Assembly: GCF_900142735.1 (NCBI RefSeq)
Contig: NZ_FRBY01000003.1
Coordinates: forward strand, 620,001 to 684,000
Source: Flavobacterium saccharophilum
GTDB taxonomy: Bacteria > Bacteroidota > Bacteroidia > Flavobacteriales > Flavobacteriaceae
DNA: 64,000 bases
Direction: 5' to 3'
Below the pieces are notes generated by a model. It searched no databases. It was given only the letters and a program-made list of their open reading frames with translations, and was not told the origin of the DNA. The position numbers and the translations under genes are program-made. The stretch's first letter is position 1; each line of letters opens with the position of its first letter. Shown here piece after piece: positions 25,801-34,255 of this stretch.

Positions 25801-26959
25801 AGCACAAAATCCAACGATTGCAAATCTTGATGTTACAGGAAATTCAATAAAATGGTATGACGCATTAAACGGTAGCTCTCTGTTACCAGAAACTACAAGT
25901 CTTGTTGATGGAAAAACCTATTATGCTTCGCAAACTGTCAATGCTTGTGAAAGTCCAAGATTTGGAATAACTGTTTCAATTGTAAATACACCATCTGCTC
26001 CTATATTATCTGGACAAACAGAATTCTGTAAAACCGAAAACGCAACACTAGATAACATCCAAATAACAGGACAGAATCTAAAATGGTATGATACCAGTTT
26101 TTCTGCTGCTGTTTTACCAAATACTACTTTACTAGAAGACAATAAAACATACTATGTCTCACAAACTGTGGGATGTGAAAGTGACAGAACTCCAATTTTA
26201 GTTCGTGTTTATGATACAGCATTACCAACAGGAAGTACTTCTAAACAATTTTGTATTGATGAAAACGCAACACTTGCTTCTATTGGTATTATTGGAACTA
26301 ACCTTAAATGGTACAACTCGGCAATAAATGGATCTAATTTACCGGAGGCAACTTTATTGCAAAATGCTACTTATTACGTAAGTCAAACCTTAAACAGTTG
26401 CGAAAGTAAAAGATTTGCTATTAAGGTGGAAATTCAAGATACACAAAACCCAATCGCAGATTCGCCACAAAGATTTTGTATTCAAAAGAATGCTTTAATT
26501 AGTGATATAGATATTAAAGGAGAAAACATAAATTGGTTTGAGAATGCGTCTTCTTATATTAGTTTATCTGCATCAACTCCTCTCGAAAACGGAATTACCT
26601 ATTATGCTTCTCAAACGATAAACAGTTGCGAAAGTGATAGAATTCCGATTACAATTCAAATTCTTGAAGCAACGAACGGCGACTGTATTAATTTTGTTGA
26701 CGAACTTCCTTATTCAAAATTCTTTACACCAAACGGAGACACCTTTCACGACACCTGGACAATTGATTTTGCTTATTTAGCTCCTAACACCGCAATAAGA
26801 ATATTTGATCGCTACGGAAAATTCATTAAAGAACTTCATAAGGACATGGCTTGGGATGGAACTTATTTAGGAACGCAGGAACCAACAGCAGATTATTGGT
26901 TTACTGTTACAAGATTAAACGGAACAGAATTTAGAGGACATTTTAGTTTGAAACGATAA
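22877..26959 (+). CDS. Large secreted beta-propeller/Ig-like protein with gliding-motility-type C-terminal domain
   Basis: With ATG 22877 the product is 1360 residues and begins with a signal peptide (KHTLLLFFLIITIQTFS). A DUF7948-like N-terminal region (IGFKENKGQI...) is followed by SBBP-type beta-propeller repeats marked by WGTYYGG/FGTYIGG and VYLAGIT motifs (about residues 270-730). After these come an Ig-like SWTGPNGFTS domain, an HYR-like domain, five tandem Ig-like repeats of about 75 residues (each with FC...IKWY...YYASQT...CES), and a final domain with FFTPNGDTFHDTWTI and IRIFDRYGK. That end is the type-B sorting domain for type IX secretion. It is probably a surface adhesin or matrix protein. 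The longer frame from TTG 22808 is rejected. Confidence 0.93.
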   Translation: MKHTLLLFFLIITIQTFSQSKNQSIGFKENKGQIIDQKGKPNISVKYLLNSNGLNVQLKKNGFSYDVYEVKKTPSKNPRNERELSSNLPKNQKEEQPDFNLEYTFHRIDIDFLNSNSKVEFITDQKSNDFDNYYNVPNKPEGITGVHQYKQITYKNIYPNVDVVFSIPKDPQKTVEYNFVVHPKGKISDIQLKFSGAETDLVDNKIQINVRFGKMEETLPASWIEDGSSKKEIAVGYRKIKKDVYGFDSAHSVDGKTIVIDPVPTRLWGTYYGGENIESSTAITTKDGFVYLAGITYSDNNIASSGAYQTTNLSTWDYDAFFAKFNSDGTRVWGTFFGGTHADLINKIKLSSLNNIYIAGTTLSRTNISTVGSHQSNPGSTQWNSYDGFLAKFNNNGILQWATYYGEEGYDIINGLTINTDESIFVSGETKSDKNIATENSFQPLLIISPLPSGSASSDAFIAKFDSSGVRQWGTYIGGNGDDLITDSQLDSNGNIYFLGITDSNNNISTPLSYQQSISSSQMDGFLVKFDVDGNRIFGTYIGGNKLDYFHNLGIDYENNLYCFGETESDLNISTTGVFQENFTENTLRRSGCIFKLNPDGRKIWGSYFFPEVLGGSVKANGTIYFTGRAENGFQSTIDSYQEFKNTGTDSYLVKFNTNGQREWATYVGGEMADNALLTEVENNSNIYLAGTTQSKTNIATLNTFQPNLYPDTNSYTFNTGDAFLIKFQECLSNPSASSNSPVCTGRTLELKASGGTNYSWTGPNGFTSTDQNPTIINATTLNSGEYNCLITGTSGCDDTKKVNVVIGDIEGPIPDVASLSPITGDCHTTITVIPTATDACAGAITGSTSNPLSYNLPGTYTIVWKYDDGNGNISQQNQTVTITSQPVPTTITPQAFCIQQNATLDDIEIVGQSIKWYNAQSTGTLLPNTTLLQNGITYYASQTINGCESERTPVTINIQNTLPPTGSANQPFCSAQNPTIANLDVTGNSIKWYDALNGSSLLPETTSLVDGKTYYASQTVNACESPRFGITVSIVNTPSAPILSGQTEFCKTENATLDNIQITGQNLKWYDTSFSAAVLPNTTLLEDNKTYYVSQTVGCESDRTPILVRVYDTALPTGSTSKQFCIDENATLASIGIIGTNLKWYNSAINGSNLPEATLLQNATYYVSQTLNSCESKRFAIKVEIQDTQNPIADSPQRFCIQKNALISDIDIKGENINWFENASSYISLSASTPLENGITYYASQTINSCESDRIPITIQILEATNGDCINFVDELPYSKFFTPNGDTFHDTWTIDFAYLAPNTAIRIFDRYGKFIKELHKDMAWDGTYLGTQEPTADYWFTVTRLNGTEFRGHFSLKR

Positions 26960-26961
26960 GA

Positions 26962-27011
26962 ATTATAAATAAGAAAGCCTTTAAAAAATTAAAGGCTTTC
27001 TTATTTATAAT
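26962..27011. terminator. Bidirectional terminator
   Basis: A perfect 21-bp stem (26962-26982 with 26991-27011; core AAGAAAGCCTTT/AAAGGCTTTCTT) with an 8-base loop lies between convergent stops at 26959 and 27017. A- and T-rich flanks on each side suit both strands. Confidence 0.88.
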
Positions 27012-27016
27012 CACTT

Positions 27017-28393
27017 TTATTTCGTTTGTACCAAAAGCCAATTTGAAATTTCTTCTAATGCAATTGGAGAAAACGTTTGTTCAATTGTTTCATATTCGCT
27101 TGGTGCACCTGTTTGACATTCCTGAAATAAATGATTCAAATTTGGTAATATTTTTGTTGTTACTTTCTTATTACCACTATTTATAAGAGTCTTTTTAATA
27201 GCCTCCAAATTAACTTCAGCAGGAACTTGTAAATCTTTGCTTCCATTCAATGCTAAAACAGGACATTTTACTTTTTCTAAAAAGGGAACCGGGTCTAGCT
27301 TTATAAAATTATACCACCAGGTATTTGTAACTTGTGCTATTATTAATTCCACATCAGCATCCTTTGACGGATCATTATATTGTGTTTTTAAATAACTACT
27401 GATATTATTTTTTAAGTTTCCATCATTTACAGTAGAGGCAATAATAAGATCGTAGGCACCTTTAAAGATTTCTTTCTCTTTTTGAATTTCAACTTCAGGC
27501 ATTCCGCTTTGTCTTTTTATCAATTCATTTTGCAAAAGCAATATTTTATCACCACGAAGTCCCGGTCCGGCCAGTAAAACAATAAAATTAATGTCCTTTG
27601 AATTTCCTGCTACCATTGGAGCTATTAAACCACCTTCGCTATGCCCAATTAAACCAATTTTCTTTTTATTGATTTCAGTACGGGTTTTTAAATAATCAAC
27701 TCCTGCCTGTATATCACTTGCAAAATCTACTGTAGTAGATGTATTAGTATTACCTGTAGATTCGCCAACTCCACGATCATCTAAACGCAAAACTGCAATT
27801 CCTTTTTTAGTCAAATAATCAGATAAAACTAAGAATGGTTTATGTCCAAATATTTCTTCATCTCTATTTTCCGCTCCACTTCCTGTGATTAAAATTACAG
27901 TTGGAAAATTTCCTTCTTTTTTAGGGAGTGATAATGTTCCTGCCAAAGTAATATTAGCCGTTTTGTTGAGAAATTTTACATCTTCAGTATAATACGGATA
28001 TGGCTTTTTAGGTTCTTGCGGCCTTGAAAAAACTTGCTTTTGAACAATTTCTTTAGACAAATTAACTTCAAAAGATTGTCCATTTTGGGTAAGTTTACCA
28101 ACAATAATATTGTCTTTATTCAGAGTTCCTTCATACGAACCATTAATTACAGGAATTTCTAATTTTAAAATAGAATTTTCAAAAGTTGTTGCTGCCACCA
28201 GAATTCCGTTCGCATTTTGATCCGGACTATCCACAGTAGAAACATATCCAGTTTCTGTTTTACTAATATTGGCAACAATTCTTAGCTGAGCTCCCGGAAC
28301 TTTCAAAAGACCATTCCATTGACCTTCAATTTCTTGCCCTATTGCTAAAGAGGAAGCTAAAATTGTTATTATAATAAGTATTGCTTTTTTCAT
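27017..28393 (-). CDS. Secreted alpha/beta hydrolase
   Basis: This 458-residue protein has a Sec signal peptide (KKAILIIITILASSLAIG). Residues about 22-120 form a DUF3887-like N-terminal domain (GQWNGLLKVPGAQLRIVANIS). The hydrolase domain has the oxyanion region ITGSGAENRDEE, nucleophile elbow GHSEGGLIAP, an Asp in LALNGSKDLQVP and the catalytic His in LPNLNHLFQ. This matches periplasmic peptidase/esterase-like hydrolases of Bacteroidota; the substrate is unknown. It lies 25 bases downstream of the SdpI-like gene and so may be the third gene of the autoregulated sdpRI-like operon. Confidence 0.9.
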   Translation of the reverse strand: MKKAILIIITILASSLAIGQEIEGQWNGLLKVPGAQLRIVANISKTETGYVSTVDSPDQNANGILVAATTFENSILKLEIPVINGSYEGTLNKDNIIVGKLTQNGQSFEVNLSKEIVQKQVFSRPQEPKKPYPYYTEDVKFLNKTANITLAGTLSLPKKEGNFPTVILITGSGAENRDEEIFGHKPFLVLSDYLTKKGIAVLRLDDRGVGESTGNTNTSTTVDFASDIQAGVDYLKTRTEINKKKIGLIGHSEGGLIAPMVAGNSKDINFIVLLAGPGLRGDKILLLQNELIKRQSGMPEVEIQKEKEIFKGAYDLIIASTVNDGNLKNNISSYLKTQYNDPSKDADVELIIAQVTNTWWYNFIKLDPVPFLEKVKCPVLALNGSKDLQVPAEVNLEAIKKTLINSGNKKVTTKILPNLNHLFQECQTGAPSEYETIEQTFSPIALEEISNWLLVQTK

Positions 28394-28418
28394 TTGATTT
28401 AAAAATTATTGAATAAAA

Positions 28419-29081
28419 TTAAATTGATTTTTGATCTCTTTTTTGAATTTCCTTAAACTTGATAAAAGAATAAAGTACAGGAATTAGTGCCATAATAATT
28501 ATAACAAAAACAAATGCGTTGGCAAATGCATTACTCAGAAGCAGTCCACCCAGTACCAGAATCAACCCGCCGGCAACCCAAAGTTTACCAGCAAACAAAT
28601 GTGTGGCTTTCCATACTTCACCATTTTCCAATGTCCAGGGTGTACGTATTCCGATAAAATAATTAGGCTGAATTACTTTAAAATAATTCCCTAGAATTAT
28701 AAAGAATGTCCCTAATAATGCAAAAACCAGATTCGGGTTATTTATTGACTTTTCTTTGGCTGTGTAAAGAACAAGCAAAGCAATAAGAGACATAAAAAGG
28801 ACTAAAATAAATTTCAATTGATAAAATTTCCCTCCCATTAAAGAAATCCTGTTTTTAGGATCTATTAGTGGAATAACCGTCATTAGCACATAAATTAGAA
28901 CTGGCAATAAAAACAGTATAATAATAAGTGAAAACTTATCTCCCCACCTGTCAATTTCTCCTTTGTAATTCCAATGTACAGGAACTTTTTCAGGAAGGCT
29001 GTTCCAAATAATAGCTAAATAGACAAAAGGAGTAAGAACAATTCCAATTATTGGAAGTTCCTTTTTCAATTCTAAATTCAT
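28419..29081 (-). CDS. SdpI-family membrane protein (DUF1648)
   Basis: This 220-residue inner-membrane protein has about six hydrophobic segments. The first loop has the DUF1648 signature LPEKVPVHWNYKGEIDRWG. The SdpI signature ANYFKVIQPNYF-like block (NYFKVIQPNYFIGIRTPWTL) with VWKATHLFAGKLWV follows. In Bacillus subtilis SdpI gives immunity to the SDP cannibalism peptide and sequesters its repressor SdpR. Here the ArsR-family gene directly upstream (3-base gap) mirrors that pairing. No toxin gene like sdpC is seen nearby, so the immunity role is only inference. Confidence 0.9.
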   Translation of the reverse strand: MNLELKKELPIIGIVLTPFVYLAIIWNSLPEKVPVHWNYKGEIDRWGDKFSLIIILFLLPVLIYVLMTVIPLIDPKNRISLMGGKFYQLKFILVLFMSLIALLVLYTAKEKSINNPNLVFALLGTFFIILGNYFKVIQPNYFIGIRTPWTLENGEVWKATHLFAGKLWVAGGLILVLGGLLLSNAFANAFVFVIIIMALIPVLYSFIKFKEIQKRDQKSI

Positions 29082-29084
29082 TTT

Positions 29085-29342
29085 TTATTTTTTAAAGGTT
29101 AGTATCCATTGCAAGACATCTTCCATAATGGTGGTATTAATGGAGTAAATGATGAATTGCCCATTTTTTTCAGAAGTAATTAAATCGGCACGTTTTAAAA
29201 TATCTAAGTGATGCGAGATACTCGGTTTTGAAATATTAAAAGCATCAGCAATTTCTCCCGCAGATAAGTCTTTCTCTTTCAGTAGTTCCAGAATCTCTCT
29301 TCGGGTGGCGTCATTTAATGCTTTAAAAATATCGTTCATCAT
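29085..29342 (-). CDS. ArsR-family repressor (SdpR-like)
   Basis: This 85-residue winged-helix protein carries the ArsR/SdpR pattern: FKALNDATRREILELLKEKD, then the recognition helix NISKPSISHHLDILKRADLI and a beta wing SEKNGQFIIYSIN. No Cys metal site is present, so it is of the metal-independent SdpR/autorepressor type. A perfect 8-6-8 palindrome begins 5 bases upstream of its ATG and probably is its operator. It heads an operon with the SdpI-like gene and perhaps the alpha/beta hydrolase. Confidence 0.93.
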   Translation of the reverse strand: MMNDIFKALNDATRREILELLKEKDLSAGEIADAFNISKPSISHHLDILKRADLITSEKNGQFIIYSINTTIMEDVLQWILTFKK

Positions 29343-29347
29343 TTATA

Positions 29348-29369
29348 TATTTAGACAAATATCTAAATA
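29348..29369. promoter_or_regulatory. Probable SdpR-like operator
   Basis: A perfect inverted repeat, TATTTAGA-CAAATA-TCTAAATA, lies 6-27 bases before the ArsR-family start codon. Its location over the likely promoter or leader suggests autorepression. Confidence 0.65.
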
Positions 29370-29382
29370 CTTTTCTAATCCA

Positions 29383-29418
29383 CAAAAAAAATGGACAACA
29401 ATTTAAATTGTTGCCCAT
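29383..29418 (-). terminator. Terminator of the MHS-transporter gene
   Basis: The palindrome CAACAATTTAAATTGTTG (29396-29413), extended by flanking GG/CC pairs, is followed on the minus strand by a run of T. It lies 25-60 bases beyond the transporter stop. Confidence 0.82.
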
Positions 29419-29442
29419 TCTATAAGGGTTTAAGAGTTGATT

Positions 29443-30720
29443 TTAAAATTGATGCACTTTCTTAGAAATCACTAAAAATGAGACTAACGAAATTAAAGCA
29501 GCAGCGGTCAAATAAAATCCTACATAGCTTAATCCGTAAGTACTCGCCAACCAGATCGCAATCATAGGTGCAAATGCAGCTCCTAAAATTCCAGCCAGAT
29601 TAAATGTCAAAGAAGCACCAGAATAACGAACTGTGGTAGGAAACAATTCTGATAAGAAAGTCCCTAAAGGCCCATAAGTAAATCCCATCAAAGACATTCC
29701 CATACAAACAAAAGCGGTTACTAAAACCGGATTTCCTGAATTAAGAAAGTACGAGAAGAAAAATCCGAAAACGGCAATGGCAGCTGTAGTAATAATTAAT
29801 ATTTTTCGTCGGCCAATTTTATCAGCAACCAAAGCAGAAATTGGAATAAAAAAGGCAAAAAACAAAACCGAAAGCAATTGTATTAGCAACGCATCTCTTT
29901 TTGTAAAACCTAAGTCAGAAGTGGCCCAACTCAATGTAAAAACCGTCATTAAATAAAAAACCAAAAAGGTCGTCACAGCTGATAATGTTCCAAAAATCAA
30001 TTGATTCTTGTATGATTTCAACAAAGTTAAAAACGGAATTCTAACTTCTTTCTGCTCTTCTTTAGAATTCTCAAAAGCAGGAGTTTCACTAATTTTTAGA
30101 CGAATATAAAATCCAACAATTACTAACAGCGAACTAGCCAGAAATGGAATTCTCCACCCATAATCCATAAAGGCTTCACTGGTCATACTATCAGTTAATA
30201 TTAAAAAAGTACCGCCTGAAAGTAACAATCCGATTGGCGCTCCCAATTGTGGAAACATTCCGTACCATGCACGTTTATGTGGTGGCGCATTTTCGATAGC
30301 TAATAAAACGGCTCCTCCCCATTCTCCTCCTAGACCAACTCCTTGTCCAAATCGACATAACATCAATAAAATGGGTGCCGCGATTCCGATACTGGCATAT
30401 CCTGGTAAAAATCCTATTGCAATTGTGGATAATCCCATCGTTAATAAGGCCACAACTAATGTGACTTTACGACCAATTTTATCTCCATAATGACCAAACA
30501 CAGCGGACCCCAAAGGTCTGGCAAGAAAAGCTATTGAAAATGTAGCTAAAGATTCTAATGTAGAATTTGTACTGCTCGCTCCCGGAAAAAATAATTGTGG
30601 AAAAACCAATACTGCAGCATTGGCGTAAATATAAAAATCAAAAAATTCAATTGTGGTTCCAATTAACGAACCAAAAAGAACATGTCGAAGGGAGTTCTCC
30701 TGATTTGGGTTATTTTTCAT
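29443..30720 (-). CDS. MFS transporter, metabolite:H+ symporter (MHS) family
   Basis: This is a 425-residue protein with about 12 transmembrane segments. MHS signatures are FGSLIGTTIEFFDFYIYA in TM1, FGHYGDKIGRKVTL in loop 2-3 and RFGQGVGLGGEWGGA in TM4. MHS members include ProP, KgtP and ShiA; the substrate is likely a small organic acid or osmolyte but cannot be named. ATG 30720 is chosen because the open frame's extra 36 residues up to 30828 cover a promoter-like TATTTTTG and do not resemble family N-termini. The gene stands alone and has its own terminator. Confidence 0.9.
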   Translation of the reverse strand: MKNNPNQENSLRHVLFGSLIGTTIEFFDFYIYANAAVLVFPQLFFPGASSTNSTLESLATFSIAFLARPLGSAVFGHYGDKIGRKVTLVVALLTMGLSTIAIGFLPGYASIGIAAPILLMLCRFGQGVGLGGEWGGAVLLAIENAPPHKRAWYGMFPQLGAPIGLLLSGGTFLILTDSMTSEAFMDYGWRIPFLASSLLVIVGFYIRLKISETPAFENSKEEQKEVRIPFLTLLKSYKNQLIFGTLSAVTTFLVFYLMTVFTLSWATSDLGFTKRDALLIQLLSVLFFAFFIPISALVADKIGRRKILIITTAAIAVFGFFFSYFLNSGNPVLVTAFVCMGMSLMGFTYGPLGTFLSELFPTTVRYSGASLTFNLAGILGAAFAPMIAIWLASTYGLSYVGFYLTAAALISLVSFLVISKKVHQF

Positions 30721-31064
30721 TGTGGTTGATAAAGTTTTTTTTTGAAAAATGCCAGTATAAAAATGAATCGACTCATTTAACATAACAAACATTTGTCTGC
30801 AAAAATATAGTTTCATTATTAAAAACACACATTTACAAACAACAGTTTCCTATTACTCTCAAAATTTTAACAAAAAACCCAAATCTGTTGTTTTAATCCC
30901 TGCCAAATAATCTTGTACCCACATAAGCTCAAAGCGCAACTTAAAATCCTGATTACAAATATTTTAAACTAAAAACTAAAAATCAAATCTTAAGCATTCG
31001 TTAAAAACACTTTTAAGTATATATTTTCATTAAATTTACAGCTATCAAAAATAAATCGAAAATT
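30721..31064. other. 344-base intergenic region, divergent promoters
   Basis: This gap lies between the transporter and bshC, which diverge. It holds the TATTTTTG element for the transporter at 30800-30807 and a short ACTAAAA heptamer duplication near 30968-30981. I see no RNA gene, ORF or hairpin of note. A TAAATTTA box, one base off consensus, near 31033 may serve bshC. Confidence 0.5.
30800..30807 (-). promoter_or_regulatory. Putative -7 element (TATTTTTG) for the MHS transporter
   Basis: An exact TAnnTTTG match on the minus strand lies 79 bases upstream of ATG 30720. It falls inside the longer open frame and supports the shorter start. Confidence 0.42.
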
Positions 31065-32654
31065 ATGCCCACCGACTGTATCAGCTACCAAACCTCAGGA
31101 TATTTCTCTAAATTGATACAAGATTATTTAGATCAAAAACCCGAATTAAACTCCTTTTACAATCATTTTCCAACACTGGAAAATTTTGAAAAACAAATAG
31201 CTGAAAAACAGAGCAATTTTGATAATGCAAACCGAATTCCTTTAGTCGAAACACTAAAAAAGCAATATCAAAACATCGAAATATCTGACTTGACCAAGCA
31301 AAATATCGAGCTTTTAGCACATCAAAATACTTTTACCATTACTACCGGGCATCAGCTAAATTTATTTAGCGGGCCTTTATATTTCTTATACAAAATCATT
31401 TCCACGATTAATCTAACGAAAGAATTAAAGTCGAAATACCCAACACACAATTTTGTCCCAATTTATTGGATGGCAACCGAAGATCACGATTTTGAAGAGA
31501 TTAATTATTTTAATTTTAAAGGGAAAAAATTCCGTTGGAACAAAGAAAGTACAGGTCCGGTTGGAAGACTTTCGACAGAAGGTTTAGCAGAGTTTTTCGA
31601 AATTTATTCTCTTGAATTAGGTTCCAGTACAAATGCCAGCGTTCTAAAAAAACTATTTGAAGAAGCTTATTTAAAACATGAAAACCTAGCCGATGCAACG
31701 CGCTTTTTAGCAGATAAATTATTTGCTAATTATGGTTTAGTGATTTTAGATGCTGATGACGCCAATTTAAAACATGCCTTTATTCCTTTTGTAAAAGAAG
31801 AACTAGAACAACAGACCTCTTTCAAAACAGTTGAGGAAACTATTTCGAAATTTGGAGATTACACCGTTCAGGTAAATCCACGCGAAATCAATTTGTTTTA
31901 TATTGAAGATGATGTAAGAGAAAGAATCATTTTTGAGAATGATAAGTACTACGTTAACAACACTAAAATATCCTTTTCTAAAGAAGAAATCTTCAAATTA
32001 TTAGAAAGTAATCCAGAGAAATTTAGTCCAAATGTAATTATGCGTCCGTTGTATCAGGAAATCATTTTACCTAATTTATGTTACATTGGCGGAGGCGGGG
32101 AAATTGCGTATTGGTTAGAATTAAAGTCCTTTTTTGATGCTGTAAACATTGCTTTTCCAATGCTTTTAGTTCGTAATTCAGTGCTTTTAAACACCGAAAA
32201 ACAAGCTAAAAAAGCTGATAAATTAGAACTAAGCTGGGCAGATCTATTTACAAAACCTGCGAATTTAGTCAATGCTATTACACATAAATTATCTGCTTTT
32301 CCAATTGATTTAACTTCTCAAAAAGAAACATTAGAAAAACAATTTGAATATCTTTATGAGCTCGCACAACAAACCGATAAATCATTTACCGGAGCTGTAA
32401 AAGCACAGGAAGTAAAACAGAAAAAAGGATTAGAAAACCTGGAAAAAAGATTATTAAAAGCACAAAAAAGAAAACTAGATAACGAATTACAACGTGTTAT
32501 TGATTTACAATGTGAACTTTTCCCAAATCAAAGTTTACAAGAACGTCAGACTAATTTTTCGGAGTTTTATCTAGAAAAAGGAGAACAATTGATTCCGCTT
32601 TTAATTCAAAAATTAAAACCATTAGAAACGAATTTTAATATTATAACAATATAA
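31065..32654 (+). CDS. bshC: Bacillithiol biosynthesis cysteine-adding enzyme BshC
   Basis: This 529-residue soluble protein has a nucleotidyltransferase-like Rossmann core with TTGHQLNLFSGPLYFLYK near the N-terminus and WMATEDHDFEEIN. The middle block MRPLYQEIILPNLCYIGGGGEIAYW and a C-terminal coiled coil (about 415-490) complete the BshC architecture. It adds cysteine to glucosaminyl-malate to finish bacillithiol, the low-molecular-weight thiol used by many Bacteroidota. bshA and bshB are not in the window. Full length for the family. Confidence 0.95.
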   Translation: MPTDCISYQTSGYFSKLIQDYLDQKPELNSFYNHFPTLENFEKQIAEKQSNFDNANRIPLVETLKKQYQNIEISDLTKQNIELLAHQNTFTITTGHQLNLFSGPLYFLYKIISTINLTKELKSKYPTHNFVPIYWMATEDHDFEEINYFNFKGKKFRWNKESTGPVGRLSTEGLAEFFEIYSLELGSSTNASVLKKLFEEAYLKHENLADATRFLADKLFANYGLVILDADDANLKHAFIPFVKEELEQQTSFKTVEETISKFGDYTVQVNPREINLFYIEDDVRERIIFENDKYYVNNTKISFSKEEIFKLLESNPEKFSPNVIMRPLYQEIILPNLCYIGGGGEIAYWLELKSFFDAVNIAFPMLLVRNSVLLNTEKQAKKADKLELSWADLFTKPANLVNAITHKLSAFPIDLTSQKETLEKQFEYLYELAQQTDKSFTGAVKAQEVKQKKGLENLEKRLLKAQKRKLDNELQRVIDLQCELFPNQSLQERQTNFSEFYLEKGEQLIPLLIQKLKPLETNFNIITI

Positions 32655-32772
32655 AACGAACAAACAATAAAGTAATAGTCATCAGAATAAATAACCGCCT
32701 CTTCTGAAATTATTGCCTCTCTAAACCAAATAGTAACTTTAAAAAACAAAATTTAACCTTTTACCAAAAACT

Positions 32773-34044
32773 ATGACCAGAGAGCGCTTGATTTCACTAG
32801 ATGTCTTCAGAGGATTAACTATTTTATTAATGACTATTGTAAACAACCCCGGAGATTGGGGCAATGTTTTCCCACCACTTTTACACGCCGAATGGCACGG
32901 CTGCACGCCAACCGATTTAGTATTTCCATTTTTTATCTTTATAATGGGAGTTGCTGTTCCTTTGGCAATGCCGGATAAAATTTATGACGGAACCACTTTC
33001 AATAAAATACTCGTTCGTTCCTTACGAATGCTCTGCCTTGGAATATTCTTTAATTTCTTTGGAAAAATACAACTTTTCGGTCTTGAAGGAATTCCGCTTT
33101 TAGTTGGACGTTTAGCCATTACTATTGCTGTTGGCTATGCTTTAATGGGTAGTTTTAGTTCGAAAGTCAAAAACATTCTGGCTTTCTCCATTCTAATTAT
33201 TTATCTCTTTTTAGCTTATAGCGGCATAGAAGCTTATCACGACGTACGTCTTCCAGGAGTTTTACAACGAATCGCAATAGTATATTTTGTTGTTTCTCTT
33301 TTACATCTAAAAACCACTCAAAAAACACAGATCATAACTGGAGTTGTTTTATTATTAGGCTATTGGGCTATCATGACTTTAATACCTGTTCCCGGAATTG
33401 GAGCTGCAAATCTGAAAAAAGGAACCAACCTAGCTTCCTGGCTAGATAGTGTCTTTCTTGAAGGACATATGTATCGCGGAACTGTAACATGGGATCCTGA
33501 AGGTATTTTAAGTACTATTCCATCAATTTTAAACGGGATTATCGGTTTATTGATTGGTCAAATATTATTACGAGATATAGGTAAAACTAAAAAAGCCCAA
33601 ACAATGGCCATAATTGGTGTAGTCCTTATTATATGCGGCCTGGCATGGAATACCATTTTCCCAATTAACAAATCACTTTGGACAAGCAGTTACGTTTTAT
33701 ACACTACAGGTCTAGCAACTACATTTTTAGCAATATTATATTATGTAATTGACATAGCAAATTTTAAAAAAGGTTTCAAACCTTTTTTAATTTGGGGTGT
33801 AAATCCTATGATTGTTTTTTTTACCTCGCAAATCATTCCGCAAGCATTAGTGATGATTGAATTCCAGAATCCACATAATCCAACAGAGAAGATCAATCTT
33901 TTAAATTATTTATACAGTTTCGGGATAGCGCCATTCTTTAGCAATCCAATGACAGCTTCTTTAGCAGGAGCATTGGTTTATGTTGCAATCTGGACCTTTA
34001 TATTGTGGATATTCTACAAAAAGAAACTCATTTTCAAAGTTTAA
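32773..34044 (+). CDS. NagX/HGSNAT-like membrane acyltransferase (DUF5009)
   Basis: This 423-residue protein has about 11 transmembrane segments. It shows the family start ERLISLDVFRGLTILLM, then VNNPGDWG, HAEWHGCTPTDLVFPFFIF with the conserved His, and GVLQRIA. This is the COG4299 group related to human heparan-alpha-glucosaminide N-acetyltransferase; NagX members sit in amino-sugar loci, but no such locus is adjacent here. A distant paralogue is at 48033-49223. It may transfer acyl groups across the inner membrane. A hairpin with a T-rich tail follows the stop. Confidence 0.88.
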   Translation: MTRERLISLDVFRGLTILLMTIVNNPGDWGNVFPPLLHAEWHGCTPTDLVFPFFIFIMGVAVPLAMPDKIYDGTTFNKILVRSLRMLCLGIFFNFFGKIQLFGLEGIPLLVGRLAITIAVGYALMGSFSSKVKNILAFSILIIYLFLAYSGIEAYHDVRLPGVLQRIAIVYFVVSLLHLKTTQKTQIITGVVLLLGYWAIMTLIPVPGIGAANLKKGTNLASWLDSVFLEGHMYRGTVTWDPEGILSTIPSILNGIIGLLIGQILLRDIGKTKKAQTMAIIGVVLIICGLAWNTIFPINKSLWTSSYVLYTTGLATTFLAILYYVIDIANFKKGFKPFLIWGVNPMIVFFTSQIIPQALVMIEFQNPHNPTEKINLLNYLYSFGIAPFFSNPMTASLAGALVYVAIWTFILWIFYKKKLIFKV

Positions 34045-34064
34045 AATATTCTCCCAAAATATAT

Positions 34065-34097
34065 GTAGAGACGCACAGTATAGTGCGTCTTTCTTAT
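34065..34097 (+). terminator. Hairpin terminator / family F repeat copy 2
   Basis: GACGCAC-AGTATA-GTGCGTC followed by TTTCTT lies 21 bases past the acyltransferase stop. The GTAGAGACGCAC arm is shared with the palindrome at 7461-7523. Confidence 0.7.
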
Positions 34098-34161
34098 TTA
34101 GAAATACATTTAATATCAATATTTTACATTTTACAACTCACATTTTACAGTTTTCCTTGCT

Positions 34162-34184
34162 AAAACATCATTTCACGATGTTTT
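34162..34184. other. Small hairpin upstream of ndk
   Basis: AAAACATC-ATTTCAC-GATGTTTT is a perfect 8-bp stem located 39 bases before the ndk -7 element. Its role is unknown; it may be a weak terminator or a regulatory site. Confidence 0.4.
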
Positions 34185-34222
34185 AATTATGAATTTATTA
34201 AAATCAATTCATAAAAAAAGTA

Positions 34223-34230
34223 TACTTTTG
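34223..34230 (+). promoter_or_regulatory. Putative -7 element (TACTTTTG) for ndk
   Basis: An exact TAnnTTTG match lies 25 bases before the ndk ATG, giving a short A-rich leader. Confidence 0.6.
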
Positions 34231-34255
34231 CACAAAATTAAAAATAAGCAATAAA

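Noticed and set aside
30721..30828. 36-residue extension of the MHS transporter
   Set aside because: It covers a promoter-like element, and the family N-terminus matches ATG 30720.
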